NCBI GenBank assembly: GCA_027422505.1
Contig: JAPQWV010000328.1
Span: 248,001 to 312,000 of the forward strand
Length of the DNA stretch: 64,000 nucleotides
Direction: 5' to 3'
Source: Craterostigma plantagineum
Taxonomy: Eukaryota; Streptophyta; Magnoliopsida; Lamiales; Linderniaceae
Position numbers and translations under genes: made by a program. A model generated the notes under the pieces. That model searched no databases, was not told the DNA's origin, and saw nothing but the letters and a program-made list of their open reading frames with translations. Position 1 is the stretch's first letter; each line of letters opens with the position of its first letter. This document shows, piece after piece, positions 1 through 12,060 of this stretch.

Positions 1-1190
1 GTACCTCGAAACTCTGCTCGCAAGCATCATCCCATTGGAATGGAGTATTCATTTTTTTTAGCTTCGCTAAGATTGACGCGATCTTTGAGAAATCCTTTAT
101 GAATTTCCAGTAGTATCCAGCTAAACCAAGGAAACTCCTTACTTCAGTTATGTTTGTTGGTTGAGGCCAATTATCAATAGCTTCGATCTTTCTAGGATCA
201 ACTGAAATACCGGCTCTTGAAATCACATGTCCAAGAAATCGACTTGATCGAGACTGAATTCACATTTCTTGAATTTCGTGTATAGTTGTTTTTCTCGTAA
301 TATTTCCATGACAATCTTCAGGTATTGTTCATGTTCCTCGCGCATCTTCGAGTAAATGAGAATGTCATCGATGAATACGATGACGCATTTGTACAGGAAT
401 GGATTGAACACACGGCTCATCAGAGCCATGAACGCTGCCGATGCATTAGTCAGCACGAAAGGCATGACTAGGAATTTTTAGTGTCCATAGCGGGTACTGA
501 GGGCTGTCTTCGGAATATCTTCCTCTCTGATCTTTAACTGGTGGTACCCTGACCTTAAATCTATCTTCGAAAATACAGTTGCACCTTGCAACTGGTCAAA
601 TAGATCGTCAATTCTTGGGAGGGGATGCTTATTTTTTATCATGATCTTGTTCAGCTCTCTATAGTCGATGCAGAATCGGATTGAGCCATCCTTCTTCTTA
701 ACAAATAATACAGGCGCTCCCCCACGGTGAAAAGCTTGGCTGAATGAACCCTTTCTGTAATAGTTCATCCAATTGTTCTTTTAATTATACTGGAGCTAAT
801 CGATAGGGTGCCTTCGATATTGGTGCAGCTCCGGGAATTAAATAGATCGTGAATTGGATTTCGTGATCTGGTGGAAGTCCTAGCAAATCTTCGCGGAATA
901 CATCGAACACTCTTGTACTACTTGGAGTGAGCGTTCTTCTTAGGACATAGCAAATATTAGGTATGCTTCACATCCTGGATTGATCAGACGTTGTGCCTTC
1001 ATCGCGGAAATATTGGAAATTTTGCTGCCCTTGCTAGTTTCCGTGAAAATGAAGGGTTCTGTGTCTACTAGGTTAAGGGTCACTTTCTTATGGTTACAGT
1101 CAATAACTGCTCTGTGCTTTGATAGCCAGTCCATTCCAAGTATGACTTCATAATCTATAATACCCGAGTCCCGTAAGTAAGCCGGCCAAT
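1..1190 (-). pseudogene. Ty3/gypsy pol remnant: end of protease, RT, start of RNase H connection
   Basis: Reading leftwards, the minus strand gives the C-terminal protease block ([16 protein letters not shown] near 1140-1080), then the RT fingers and palm ([17 protein letters not shown] near 700-640; [14 protein letters not shown] near 570-525; catalytic [10 protein letters not shown] near 380-350) and, at 1-220, the start of the connection that precedes RNase H ([16 protein letters not shown]). The RT would make cDNA from the element's RNA. The frame is broken: a stop lies near 785, a shift near 720-770, and another near 470, so no product is expected. The element runs off the left edge. Its missing protease half is at 12467-12725 and its gag at 26150-27060, so it is the oldest layer of this nest. 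Family assignment to Ty3/gypsy is firm; the chromovirus clade is inferred from its gag and 5' LTR. Confidence 0.9.
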
Positions 1191-3689
1191 AAATTTGCAT
1201 GCATATAATGTGATTTTATGGGCGCACATTAAGTGTGTTATTTGATTATATGCCTGTGTTATGCGTAATTTAATAAATATCTAGACAAGGACTTAGGAAA
1301 ATTTTGGGTTCAGGTTAAGGTAGAAAATTTTGAATGTATAAGAAAGAATGAAAATAGAGAATTTCGAAACCTTAGAACCTCGAAATTTGAATCTTCGACA
1401 AAGGATACACATAGTTGAGAAATTCGAAATCACGAAATGTTGGAAGGAGAGGATTCGAAAGAAAAGAGTTGTGAAATAAGGGAATGTCAAACAATTGAGA
1501 TCTCGAAACATTAGGACTTACATGAACTTGTTCGAAAACTTAAGGGAAAAGGAAAACTAAAGCAATTTTAAATTAATTCCTATTAGTAAACTAGGATAAG
1601 TATTAGTATAACTATCGATGTCATTTGTTTTCCTTTGCACGTCAACTTTAAGATAAGAAAGGAAAATTTCATTTCAGCAGCAGAAACCATCGAAAACTCA
1701 GATTAAGAAGCTGAACGCATTAAGCTAGGAGAGGGTATGAATTTCTATCATGATTTTTATGTTTAAATTCATGATTTAGTATATTAAGTGTTAGCATCAC
1801 GTTTTAGGAAGCATGAAAAGTAGGAATAATTCTTTTGCTAACGCTCTTATGTGTTATCCTAAGTCGCATGCTCTAAAGAGGTTAAGCAAGAAAATATCAA
1901 TTATTAGGGTTCTATAAGAATTTTAGGTTCTAAGGGCTAAAGTAGTTGAAGTTAATTTGATATTCGCAATTGTTTCGAGATCCGTAGACACCGTCTAATC
2001 AAAATTAGTGGCGGATTTTCGCAACGTAAGTCGCGGAAGACCCGTCTAACAAAACTTTTTCGGAATAAAATATATTACGTCAAAATAGTCGTCTACAGCG
2101 TCATCACTTTACACGGGCCGTAGCCCCAAAATCTTAAAATATCAAAAACCTAACGTCGCTCCACAGGTCGCATCCATGTACAGCTCCGCCCTCAAGTCCG
2201 TGGAGCACCGCTGTCAGCCCGCCTCAGCCGCGACGCGTATCAGTGCCAGGCTCGATACCTACAACACGTAAACCCTGAGCTATTTGCCCAGTAGATGAAA
2301 TGTGCATGAATGCAACGTGCGCTCGATCCCATCTCGTACATCTCACGACATGCACGCTTGACCCTCGGCACGACCCATCACATCTCACGACTCCCCGTGA
2401 CTCTACACTATACACCCTCGGGTATTCCAATCAGGTCGCCTTAGAATGGGAAGGCTTCTCAGGTCTTTTTTGAGTCGCCCATCCCCGAGTTGAGGTGTGG
2501 CGACCCTCGTTTTCTAATTAGGATTAGTGGCGGATTTCCGCAACGTAAGCCGCGGAAGGCCCGTCTAATTAAAAATCTTGTCTACATTGTCATCTCTGTA
2601 CACGGGCCGAAGCCCCAAAAATATCAAAAGAACAAAAAGCCCTAACACCGCTCCACAGGTCTTCATCCATGTACCGCCCTGCCCTCGAAAGTCCGTGGAG
2701 CACCGCCACCAGCCGCCTCAGTCACGACGCGTGCGTCGGACTCAGTACCTACAATACATAAACACTGAGCAATTTGCCCAGTAGGTGAATAAAATGCATG
2801 TATGCAAATGTGCACTCAACCCCAATCCCAATATCTCACAACATAATATAATGCACACTCTTCTTTTCCCACGTTCCTATTTCACACAACACAGGGCCCT
2901 TGGTTAGGCTCGACACCCTCGCGCGCAAAGACTATTGGGAGGCCACCCCCAAGTCTCGCGGCAGCCTACCCTGGTAGTGCACTGGACGATCATGCCAATG
3001 GCCTCCTACCGGGTCGCTCCGCACCAAAAGTATACACTGATAGTGCATTGGACGATCACGCAAAATGGCCTCCTATCAGGTCACATCAATATCTCATCCG
3101 GCGTTATGCACCTCGGGATGGTCACGCCCGAGTAGACAGATCGATCACGCCTGTCTCCGCCAGGTGCCCCGTGAGCCCAACCTCGACTCCTCTAAGAGTC
3201 ACCAATCACAAGCATCTCACTCTACCCCGTACGTCAATATCTCATATTACCGTCTCAATACGGTACAACCATCTCTCTCTCTCTAACGTGGTATGCATGC
3301 GCTATGCATATACATGAAATTTCATAAAGCATGATCCACGTACAACGTAAGTAAAACAGGTAAAACATGTAAATCACATAAGCCACGTAAATCACATAAT
3401 CACATGAAAACACATAAATGTGTTTACGTATTGTAGATGGATAATCCACCTACCTGTCCTCCTGCTATTGTCAAATAAGAAGTCCGGTGTAGTCCCTATA
3501 TATCGATCCTCTGAATATAATAAATATTTTCATATTAATTTACTAAGTTATATAAATTTCGAGAATGCTAAAATTATCAAAACCCTAAAATTTATGAAAA
3601 CCTAAAAATAATGAAATTTCTAAAAATAAATAAACCCTAGAAATAGCAAAACCCTAAAATACTGAAAATTTATTAACTGAAATATAATA

Positions 3690-3931
3690 CTACCTCCGTC
3701 CCACTAATTTTATCACATTTTGCCATTTCGGGCGACCCACTAATTTTATCACTTTCCTTATTTAGCAAAAAAATTATCACAAACAATCAATATAATAATA
3801 TTAAATATTCTTAAAAGACGTGTCAAAATATACACTTTATTACCTTTTCATTGTACTATATTATTATAATAATACCACCTTAATATCCGTGCCCACCAAG
3901 ATATGTGATAAAAATAACGGGACGGAGGTAG
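3690..3931. mobile_element. Stowaway-type MITE
   Basis: A 242 bp unit has perfect terminal inverted repeats, CTACCTCCGTCCC at the left and GGGACGGAGGTAG at the right, and a TA dinucleotide on both sides (3688-3689, 3932-3933). The terminal sequence and TA target duplication are those of Stowaway MITEs, non-autonomous relatives of Tc1/mariner elements. The inverted repeat continues inward (CACTAATTTTATCAC against GTGATAAAAATAAC). It has no coding capacity. Confidence 0.95.
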
Positions 3932-3941
3932 TATGTCGAAA

Positions 3942-4410
3942 TCTTGGAAATGTCGGGACATAGATGTCGAGATTTGATAAGGAAATTAAATGTCGAACTC
4001 AACAAATAATATCTACTCTTATAAATGTCGAGACATCCTTGTATAAAAATGTCGAGACCCTAAACTAATGTCGAGAACTGTTTAGGCTTATCGAAATCTT
4101 TATAAATGTCGAAGTGTTTCTTACTCTAAAGTGTCGAAATTTTACAAATAGATAATGTCGAGAACTTTGTTTGCTAACTCTATAAGGTGTAAATGTCGAG
4201 ATTCCGAACCATGTCGAAATTATACCAATGACGAAAGCTATTATGCATTTCGATTTCTATAAGAATCTTATATCGATATCTTTCTATAATGTATGTAATA
4301 TAATAATTAACAAATCTAGCCCCAATAGTTACGAAACCTCTTGATAAAACATCTCGACATCCATGTAATATTCCTAACATGTCGAGATCTTTATTATTAG
4401 TATCAAACAT
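3942..4410. repeat. degenerate ATGTCGAGA motif array in an LTR
   Basis: Roughly fifteen to twenty copies of a word around (A)ATGTCGA(G/A)A are scattered at irregular 15-50 bp spacing in AT-rich DNA. They are not head-to-tail tandem repeats: spacer sequences differ. The equivalent stretch of the LTR at 16595-19123 has the same word, while other LTRs here have different words at this position. Confidence 0.8.
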
Positions 4411-4897
4411 CTTGAGATTCTACTTATCACACCAAACTTATTCAATTTCCCTAAGAACACTAAATATCCCAAAACTATCGAAATCTATATTGCTATAATC
4501 ACCTTAAAATCTAGACTAATTCCAGAAAAGCATACGTTCTACATATCAATATTTCGTGTTCCAAAACTATTAATACTTTTATTCTACTATATAATTCATG
4601 CTACTAAGATCAAACCTGATGAAATCAGGGTTTTCTACTCATGACAGATCACGAGTTCTTATGGTAAGATCATGTAGTTCTTAAAAACAGTGCTCTCCAA
4701 AATAAACTTCCTTAGAACCTAAGTTATCTTCGAATGTTATCAGAATTCTTACTTCAACATAAAAGAAAATATAGTCAAGGATCGAAACATGAGCATCAGG
4801 GTTTTTCTTGCTCACATAACTTTCGTAATTCTCATATAACATACCACAGGTCACGATAGATACTCATTAATAGAATAATTTAAGTACAAACAATTTC

Positions 4898-4919
4898 ATA
4901 TATATATATATATATATAT
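4898..4919. repeat. (TA)n microsatellite
   Basis: About eleven uninterrupted TA units lie in the 3' part of the solo LTR. Confidence 0.9.
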
Positions 4920-5423
4920 TGTAGAATCCATACCTTACGTTGAAAATTTTTCTTTTTGTTTTCGTTATTGAGTGCTCGATATCTCCTCCTTGTTTATAAG
5001 GGTTTCTTTCTAATTGAAGTTTTGCTTTTTTTTTTTACTCGTTTTATTCTTAGGGTGTGGATATATATTAGGATTTCGAACTTTGTGATGGAATTGACAA
5101 GGCAATGACGAGTCCTTTACTTTGAGCTTAAGTAAGTTTATTAATATCTATGTATCGAAACCTTTGGGTTCATTTTGAAGATATTAGTAAATAAGTACAG
5201 CCCAACTTATTTTATTTCAACATTATAAGTATAGCCCAATTTACTTAAATTTAATATTATAAATTCCACTTAGCTTTTGGAACATTTCGAAGTTAGGTTG
5301 AAATTATTGAAATTTATACCCTATTTCCACCATTTAAATTTCTCTACAATTCTTCCGAATTCACAAAATTACACAATTAATTACGTCAAAATCCCGTATT
5401 AATTCTACGGGTATTACATGAGG

Positions 5424-5760
5424 TTCACGTTCGGTCTGCCCACTCAGGTCTCTTTAGAGTGGTACGTACTAGAACCTTCCCCTCTATACCTAACGCTCGG
5501 TCGGCCCACTCATGTCTCTTTGGAGTGGTATGTACTAGAGCAGGGGCAGCCTACTCAGGTCTCTTTAGGGCGGCATACACCCAAACCACTAACGTCCCAA
5601 GGCTCGGCGGCTAACTCAGGTCGCTTTAGAGTGGCACGCACTCAAGCACCATCCTATCGCTCGGTCTGCCCACTCAGGTCGCTTTGGAGTGGTACGTACT
5701 GGAGCACAGGCAGCCTACTCAGGTCTCTTTAGAGCGGCATACACCCACCCTCTACCTGAC
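5424..5760. repeat. minisatellite of about 50-60 bp units in an LTR
   Basis: About six imperfect units are built on ACTCAGGTCTCTTTAGAGTGG with variable spacers (GGTACGTACTAG or GGCATACACCC). One or two further degenerate units lie at 2430-2490, so the solo LTR at 2496-5418 inserted into this minisatellite. Confidence 0.8.
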
Positions 5761-6459
5761 GCAAAGACCAACACCACTCGTCGACTCCCCAAACGTTACC
5801 GTTACGCACGGTACTCCATTCCCCCGCACTGACATGGAATGCAAGTGCAGTGCAGTGCAGATAACATAACATATGGCGTGAAGCATGAGTACATATGACG
5901 TGCAACAAAATAATATACACGCAACGCACATAATTCGTCAAGTCACATAATTCACCGAATTCACATAATCACATAATCACATAAATTAAAAGTTCCAAAA
6001 CATGTACACATATATACACATAAACGGGTGACGTGTCATAGATGAAAAATCACCTACCTGTCGTCCGCAAATTATTAGCTCCTGTTCACGTGAAATTCCT
6101 AGCTCCTGACCTTAATAAAATTAAAATGTCAATATACTATCTAATTTAAACCATCTAAGTTTTCTATCTTCCTAATTATATTGAAATATTAGCTAAGGAA
6201 CTGTACTAGATAAGTAATTATTTAAAAGGTTTTGTTCAGTTGAATCGATCCGCGAACTGCTTAGATGAGTGACTGATCGCAAACTACTTTGCGAATTATT
6301 TCTAACCCGTGAAACTCGTTAAGTTCGTGAAGTTTCCTATGAGGCTTATAAGATTATTTTATTCCTTTTTCTTAGTAAATCTCCCTATTCATAATTAGAG
6401 AAATTCCTAGCACCTTACAACTCGTGAACCTATATGTACCCTATATTATTATTTTATGG

Positions 6460-6870
6460 TGAATCTATGAAAAAATACCCAATTGGATAAAATTTAGACA
6501 CATAGGTACCCATGTCAGAAAATTTTATAGAGAGGTACCCGATTTAATTTTTACCAGTTTCTTTAGTCATGTCGTACCTTCATGTGTGTATATTGTGTAC
6601 CATAACACGTTGATATATGGTCGTACCTACGGCATACCTGTGTGTTACATAGGGCGTACCTAAATATAGCATACATCGTACCATTTTCTGTTATATAGGG
6701 TACCTAAATGTGTTGATATATGGTACCCAAATGTGTTGTATGGTGTACTTTCGAGGATCAGGTACCTATGTGCAAAAAATTTATTCTGTTAGGTACCTAC
6801 ATACAAAATAATCTGCAGGGTATTAAATTAAGTTTTTATTCAAATAGGTACTTATGTGCAAAGACCCCTT
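6460..6870. repeat. interspersed GGTACCTATGTG-like array
   Basis: About a dozen words near GGTACC(T/C)A(T/A)(G/A)TG recur every 25-50 bp, some as GTCGTACC or GCGTACC variants. They lie inside the TTCGCGAA-array region of the minus-strand LTR and differ from it in motif, so this is either a separate insertion or a different array module. No terminal repeats or coding sequence were found. Confidence 0.6.
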
Positions 6871-6944
6871 ATTTATTTCTTAAGGCGTCAAGAAAATCTT
6901 ACATGCTGGATCATACCTCACAATTGGACATGTGCTATCTTATA

Positions 6945-6954
6945 TTATTATTAC

Positions 6955-6993
<39 letters not shown>
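6945..6993. repeat. (TTA)n microsatellite
   Basis: About sixteen TAT/TTA units with one C interruption. An open frame over it encodes only poly-Leu/Tyr and is not a gene. Confidence 0.95.
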
Positions 6994-6994
<1 letters not shown>

Positions 6995-7504
6995 TACATT
7001 TCTTTTTTTATAACCTTGTGGGTCCCAGGTGGCTTATAATATATTTCTATTCTATTATGCTTGCGTGAACCTCACATAAGTGCATGCACAATTCCCTATT
7101 TTACTCAATTCATGTGAAGTGCCTATTGGTTTATTAAATGACTCACGCATGACTCACCTTTTACTATCCCACTTATCTATTGATTTTCATTGGTTAAATC
7201 TATACTAATTCGCAAATTCTTCCTCGATTCGTGAAATGGTATGGACAAGGGTTCACCAACTTGCAATTCGTCAAATTGCCTTTGGTCTACGAACTCTTGG
7301 TTTCCAATTCACGAAATTACTTATTAAGGTTTGCGAAGTCAAGTTCGCGAACATGTCTTAACTCGTGAGATCATTATTTCGCATATATTCACCTCCTACC
7401 ATGAATTCGCGAAATCCTATTTTGAAGTTCAATTCGCAAACCTTAATGGTTCGTGAATTTAACATCTTGTGACTCCTACTAAAATTTATAACACTTTTAA
7501 AACA

Positions 7505-10345
7505 CTAGGTGTTGCCCGTGCTTCGCACGGGTTATTTTTTATGATCAAATTGAAACACGATTTATTCGAATATAATACATAAATTGAAGACCCTTCCTTG
7601 TCTTTGTACCTGCTGAAAGTCGAAGAACTTGATATTAAAGAATTTGATATTGATCCGTCTGAGTCAGAGATATCTTACTCTTAGGCGTTTGTTATATTGA
7701 ATAGTCTTTTAACTTTAATGTTAGTTGCAATTTTACAATTCAACTTTTATATAATCTAATACAGTGTAACCCGTGAAGCAATCTAGCAACTCTTACATTA
7801 TCAACTCCCTTTATATATAATAATAGTCGTTCAACTGAGTAGACTTACAATATTAATGTCTAAAAAATCTTACAAATCTAAAGCTTCTTATGCTCAATCG
7901 ATTCCATAGCTTGAAAGCGGGTAGAGTGGAATTACATATCTTGCTCTGGACCCGTTGAAGATTAAAGAACTCGAGATGCAAAATAGAGTAATAAAACAAA
8001 TGATATTTTAAATGCAGATTCAACATTCTTTCGCCTCAGATTTCATCTATTATTGGTGCCTTCTGTCTTGCATTATCCAGCCCTCTTCGGGCAAATGTTT
8101 TCTAATCAGATGGGTCTGTATGAGATCGATATAGCATGAACCAAGATTTTAACACAAAGAATGCATATTGACGTGTATGACTTGTTCAGTACTTGATAGG
8201 AGCAATACCAAAGCTCCAAGCTACCCTTCAACAACATTCTTCGCTCCCTAAGCGTTGTCCCCTGCTTCATATTCTCGTCCACTGTCCAACCTCTTATTCA
8301 CCACTTCCTGCAAAGATTTAAATCATACATCACTAAATCATGTTCAATGTTAAAAATAATTACCAAGCACACAAAACAGCAGTAATTCCACAAAAATCTA
8401 CCTGAAGTTAGCCAAAAGCTAGATAAATACAATAGGTTAAATATAAAGAGAGAGGATAAAAAGGAATGAGCTTTTACCAAGCCAAGTTCAGGTATAATCA
8501 GCCATCTAAAGAACCACCAGAAACATGCACATACAAACATCTCATGAAGAATAACGAACTGAAAAAAAGTTGAGTTCCCTCGCCATCTTCTGCCGCTCAT
8601 TGATAAGCCTAACAATATCAATCGCAAATCAATTAACTCAATCCACCAAAATTTCAGTAAACCAAACTCTCCAAGATCCAACCTTTATCTTAGCTTCACG
8701 TACAACAGACCGACCACCTTACGAAAGGATATGTCGAGCGCTTCGACCGACCTCATCCGACTTGGGTCTCGTCCGACCTCCTCCTCCGGAGCGTGATGCT
8801 GCAGTGGCGCTAAAAATCACTGGGAGAAGATAGAACACGCCACAATGAAAAAGGAAAAGAAACCGTCCTCAAGAGGTGGGTTTGATGGGGCTAAGCGTCA
8901 TAATAAACCGTCCTCACCCAATTGGAACATACTGACCCGATTCATCAACAATCACAGCGAAAAGAAAAGATGAAGAGTCTCAGATTAATCATACATTACT
9001 GTTTCGATGCCCTATCAATTGGATAATTGAGACTGCTTAGTTGCCCATAGTATTCAATTAATAAGGCAACTAAATGAATAACAGCTTACGTGTGAGGTTT
9101 TTCTATATACTATTTTTTTATAAGCCAATTCAAGCTACGTACGGGTTATATATTTGAGATCAAATTTAAATATAGTTACTCGAATATAGAATATTAATTA
9201 CCATCGTATAAAGCGTTCTGCCATGACTCAGAGATCTGTCAAATTCAATTTGTAATGGACCCGAGACATGCCTCTCTCCGACTCAAGCCACCATGCCCCA
9301 CACCACATGCCATACAACCCAGGTCTGGTAGGACTGACTCGTCAGACCCTATTTTAGTGTTGCAACATTCTTGTTTGCAATAATTTTACATCATAAACGG
9401 ACTACTATAAATAATATAACAGTAGATCAACGGAACAGTCGTACATCATCCAACCTCGAGCTCGTTTTTGTAAAACCATTGATCTCTTCAGGCGAACAAT
9501 TTATTGATGGTGCAACCTAGCGTTAAGAACACTATATCTCGAATTAAGTTCTCGGAGCCAGTAATACAATCTACAGCAGAAAAAATAGATAGTAAATACT
9601 TACACTACATATTGTGAAATCATTTTCGTCCGCTAGGCGCCATCCGCAGCCTATTCGCAACTTCCAGGCGGAGGATGTGAAATACAACAACATAATTCAT
9701 CAAAGACAAAAGAATTGACCATAATATAAAAAAATAAATAAAAAACTGAGCAGAAACTCCGGCAAACACAATGGAGAGATGGGGCTATCGGGGGCACAAA
9801 ATAATTATCAGCTCGAACATCACAACTCCGTCGAGAAGCTCGGCCGCCTTAGCCATGCCGATATTGGACAACCTCGGCTCAGGGTAAGAATCAAGGTAAA
9901 CGCTGCTTGCCTCATGTGTCTGTGGACGATGGTTATCTATCCATTTATCTCCCTTCTAGAATACAGTGTTTGTCTCTGTCGAACATAAGACATTGTCGAT
10001 TTGTTTTCGCTGAAGGTTCTTCGGATATTGAGCGAAATTGGAAAGGATAATATCCCAATTCATGAACGATCGTAAAGAGCATCAAAGGTCATAAAACTTG
10101 AATTAAACACACTTACATATGACTCTTCGTTAGTTGCTGTGTGATAAATGCACAAACATGAATCAATAAATACAATGTACGTTCCTAAATCAATAAACAC
10201 AAAATAAGTTTTTTCTTGTTTCAAAAACTACTCTATTTTGTGCATTGTAATGCTTTGTTTTGCTGACGTGGCGCATGGAGGAGGGCCTTGAGTTGATGAC
10301 GTGTCCTTCACAGGAGAGTACTCATCCATCTTTTATATATATAGA
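7505..10345 (-). mobile_element. non-autonomous Helitron
   Basis: On the minus strand the element begins TCTATATATATAAAAG (10345 leftwards) and ends in CTAG at 7508-7505. Six bases before that terminus is a perfect hairpin, CCCGTGC-GAA-GCACGGG (7531-7515). The flanking bases are A before TC and T after CTAG, the AT host site expected for Helitrons. Flanks outside the element continue a gypsy LTR. No RepHel helicase is visible, so mobilisation would need proteins from another copy. The interior contains short open stretches (for example 8298-8681) that I could not assign; they may be captured gene pieces. A second, weaker Helitron-end-like segment lies near 9120-9185. Confidence 0.88.
9120..9185 (-). 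repeat. internal copy of the Helitron 3' subterminal sequence
   Basis: ACGGGTTATATATTTGAGATCAAATTTAA...TACTCGAATATAGA resembles the segment at 7528-7580 next to the true 3' hairpin (ACGGGTTATTTTTTATGATCAAATTGAA...TTCGAATATAA). The hairpin left arm is degenerate. This suggests a composite of two Helitrons or an abandoned terminus. Confidence 0.55.
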
Positions 10346-11269
10346 TTAGAATTTCCGATGAAATACCGTTCTTCTCAAGAACAGTATGGGTTTTCTAAGA
10401 TCTTTAATATTTTCAAACAATCAAATTTAAAATTTACTTTTCTCCAAGAACAATTTGAATATTTTAAAAGCTTCATAAAATTGAACGATGGTTTATTCTG
10501 CGTAAATTCAATCTTGATAAAACCTGATTATAAGAGCTCTAACTAATCATACTCTAATCGTATTCAAACTTTGTACCATGTAATTTCTAGGCATACTATA
10601 TACAAAGGAAACATGTAAAAGTCAGAGTGATAATCTATACCTTTCCAATCTTAGAATGAGCCTTGTTCGAATTTTCTCCTCCCTTCTTACTCAAGTTCTT
10701 CTATAGTTTTCTAACTAATGATGGAAAGTCTTTCTTATCCTAGCTTGCTATTTGCGTGTGATATAATACAAATGACGTTAGGTCTTCAACATGTTTTTCC
10801 TATCTTTATGTAGCAAATATTATAATAATATTATCTTAGGGTGTTGTCCCTTTACCTTAAGTTATCGACATAACTTCTAATATTATAATCATTCTTTAAG
10901 GCTATGATAGCGATGATATAATAGTTACATGTTTCAAGCTTCGAAGTCTCTCCCTTTTCCAAATACTATTCTTATTTTAATATTGAAATAGATTACCCTT
11001 TGACTAAGGTTTCGAGTCTTATATTTGTACAATCCTATACTTAAATCTTTGTCGTATCTTATATAAAATCTCTTCTAGGTCCCAACTTAAATTTTATTAG
11101 AGTGGAATTTCAGAATAGCACAGATAACTAAACATGTATTTACGAAGTCATATAAGCACATAATATGCAGTCATGTAAATATATAATATTAATTCACGAA
11201 ATCACATAGTTTGCACATAAGTTCATATATTAACATGCTCATAAAAGTCCGGGGTATTACATATGGTTC

Positions 11270-12060
11270 TCGAGAAATATGTCTTTTAATCGAAGATTTA
11301 TATGATTTGCGGCACAAGAAAGTGTTTTCGCGTGATATGATTTTTCCAATTGGTGAATTTCGAAGTCATATCAGTTTTGTTGGAAGAATTTCGAAATCTA
11401 TTTCGAGAACTTTGGTCAATTTCTCGTTAAATTAGGTTTTCGTAATACTTAATTTTATAAAGACTGATTTTTTTAAAATACAAGTTTTCATGAAATTAAA
11501 GAAGTTTTCACAGCCGATTTCGGGCTGATTTCAAAAGATTTCGCGGGCCAAGAAGTTTTCGCAGTAGAAATAGAAGTCGGGCCGAGAACTATTTCGGCGG
11601 GCTTGGATGATTTCGTGGGCCGACCTGTGTGAGAGAAAAGACGGGCTTTTCGTGTCCAACAGAATTTCGAAATCATCAAATCTTCGAACAATTTCTTGCA
11701 AGCAATTTCGGAGTATATCGCGGAACTAATTTCAAAAGACTTTTCGCAATTCATTTCTCCAAGACACTTAACGAAACATTTTACGAAACAATGTTCGAAG
11801 CATTTTACGAAACCATATGTTCGAAATTCAGTTTGCAAAATCTTTCGAAAAATTTTCTCTGATTTTCCGAAATCAATTTCGAATTTCAAGCTAAATAAAG
11901 TTCGAAACCTTTTACGAAACAACGTTCGGAATCCTTATTTCACGAAATCAATTTTCGAAAGACATTTCATTTCGAAATTCTTAAACATACAATTATTGAA
12001 CATAGGCAAATTTCGAAACATGCATCTAATACACTTAGATAGTTCGAAATTCATTACAGC
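11270..12060. repeat. TTTCGAAATC motif array
   Basis: Dense words around TTTCGAAAT(C/T), TTACGAAAC and TTCGAAAC occur about every 15-30 bp in the plus-oriented solo LTR. The same motif continues in the left piece at about 1340-1560. Open frames of 77-144 codons on both strands here are by-products of the biased motif. Confidence 0.75.

Larger units (their letters stand above)
2496..5418 (-). mobile_element. solo LTR (−), 2.9 kb, TSD TGAGG
   Basis: The LTR opens with TGTGGCGACCCTCG at 2496 and closes with CTACGGGTATTACA at 5418. It is flanked by TGAGG at 2491-2495 and again at 5419-5423, a perfect 5 bp target duplication, and has no internal region, so it is a solo LTR. It is a relative of the LTR at 16595-19123 and of the plus-strand LTR at 12726-15039. 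Inside are the conserved central block near 3430-3465, a Stowaway MITE (3690-3931) and an ATGTCGAGA motif array (3942-4410). Confidence 0.92.
6230..7470. repeat. decayed TTCGCGAA motif array
   Basis: Words such as TTCGTGAA, TTCGCAAA, TTCACGAA and TCGCGAA recur through the region, interrupted by the GGTACC-type stretch and a microsatellite. Most variants differ from TTCGCGAA by CG to TG or CA, as expected from deamination of methylated CpG in an old copy. Confidence 0.7.
1971..11261 (-). mobile_element. minus-strand gypsy LTR, interrupted by a solo LTR and a Helitron
   Basis: From about 1971 the sequence aligns with the start of the minus-oriented LTR family (TAGTGGCGGATT..CGCAACGTAAG, CACGGGCCGTAGCCCC, GTCCGTGGAGCACCG). 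It ends at the typical GGGGTATTACA at 11261. Removing the inserts at 2496-5418 and 7505-10345 leaves about 3.5 kb. The first bases are diverged from the usual TGTGGCGACC, and no matching target duplication is visible (GCAAT on the left, TATGG on the right), so the left boundary is approximate and a deletion there is possible. It carries a degenerate TTCGCGAA array (6230-7470) and a tandem minisatellite around 5424-5760. Confidence 0.65.

Noticed and set aside
6720..7068. Open frames ending in long Leu or Tyr runs
   Set aside because: They are translations of the TTA microsatellite inside an LTR, with no domain.
8298..8833. Open frames of 127 and 87 codons in the Helitron
   Set aside because: No recognised domain. 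One is Phe/Trp/Leu-rich and looks like chance; captured gene sequence is possible but unsupported.
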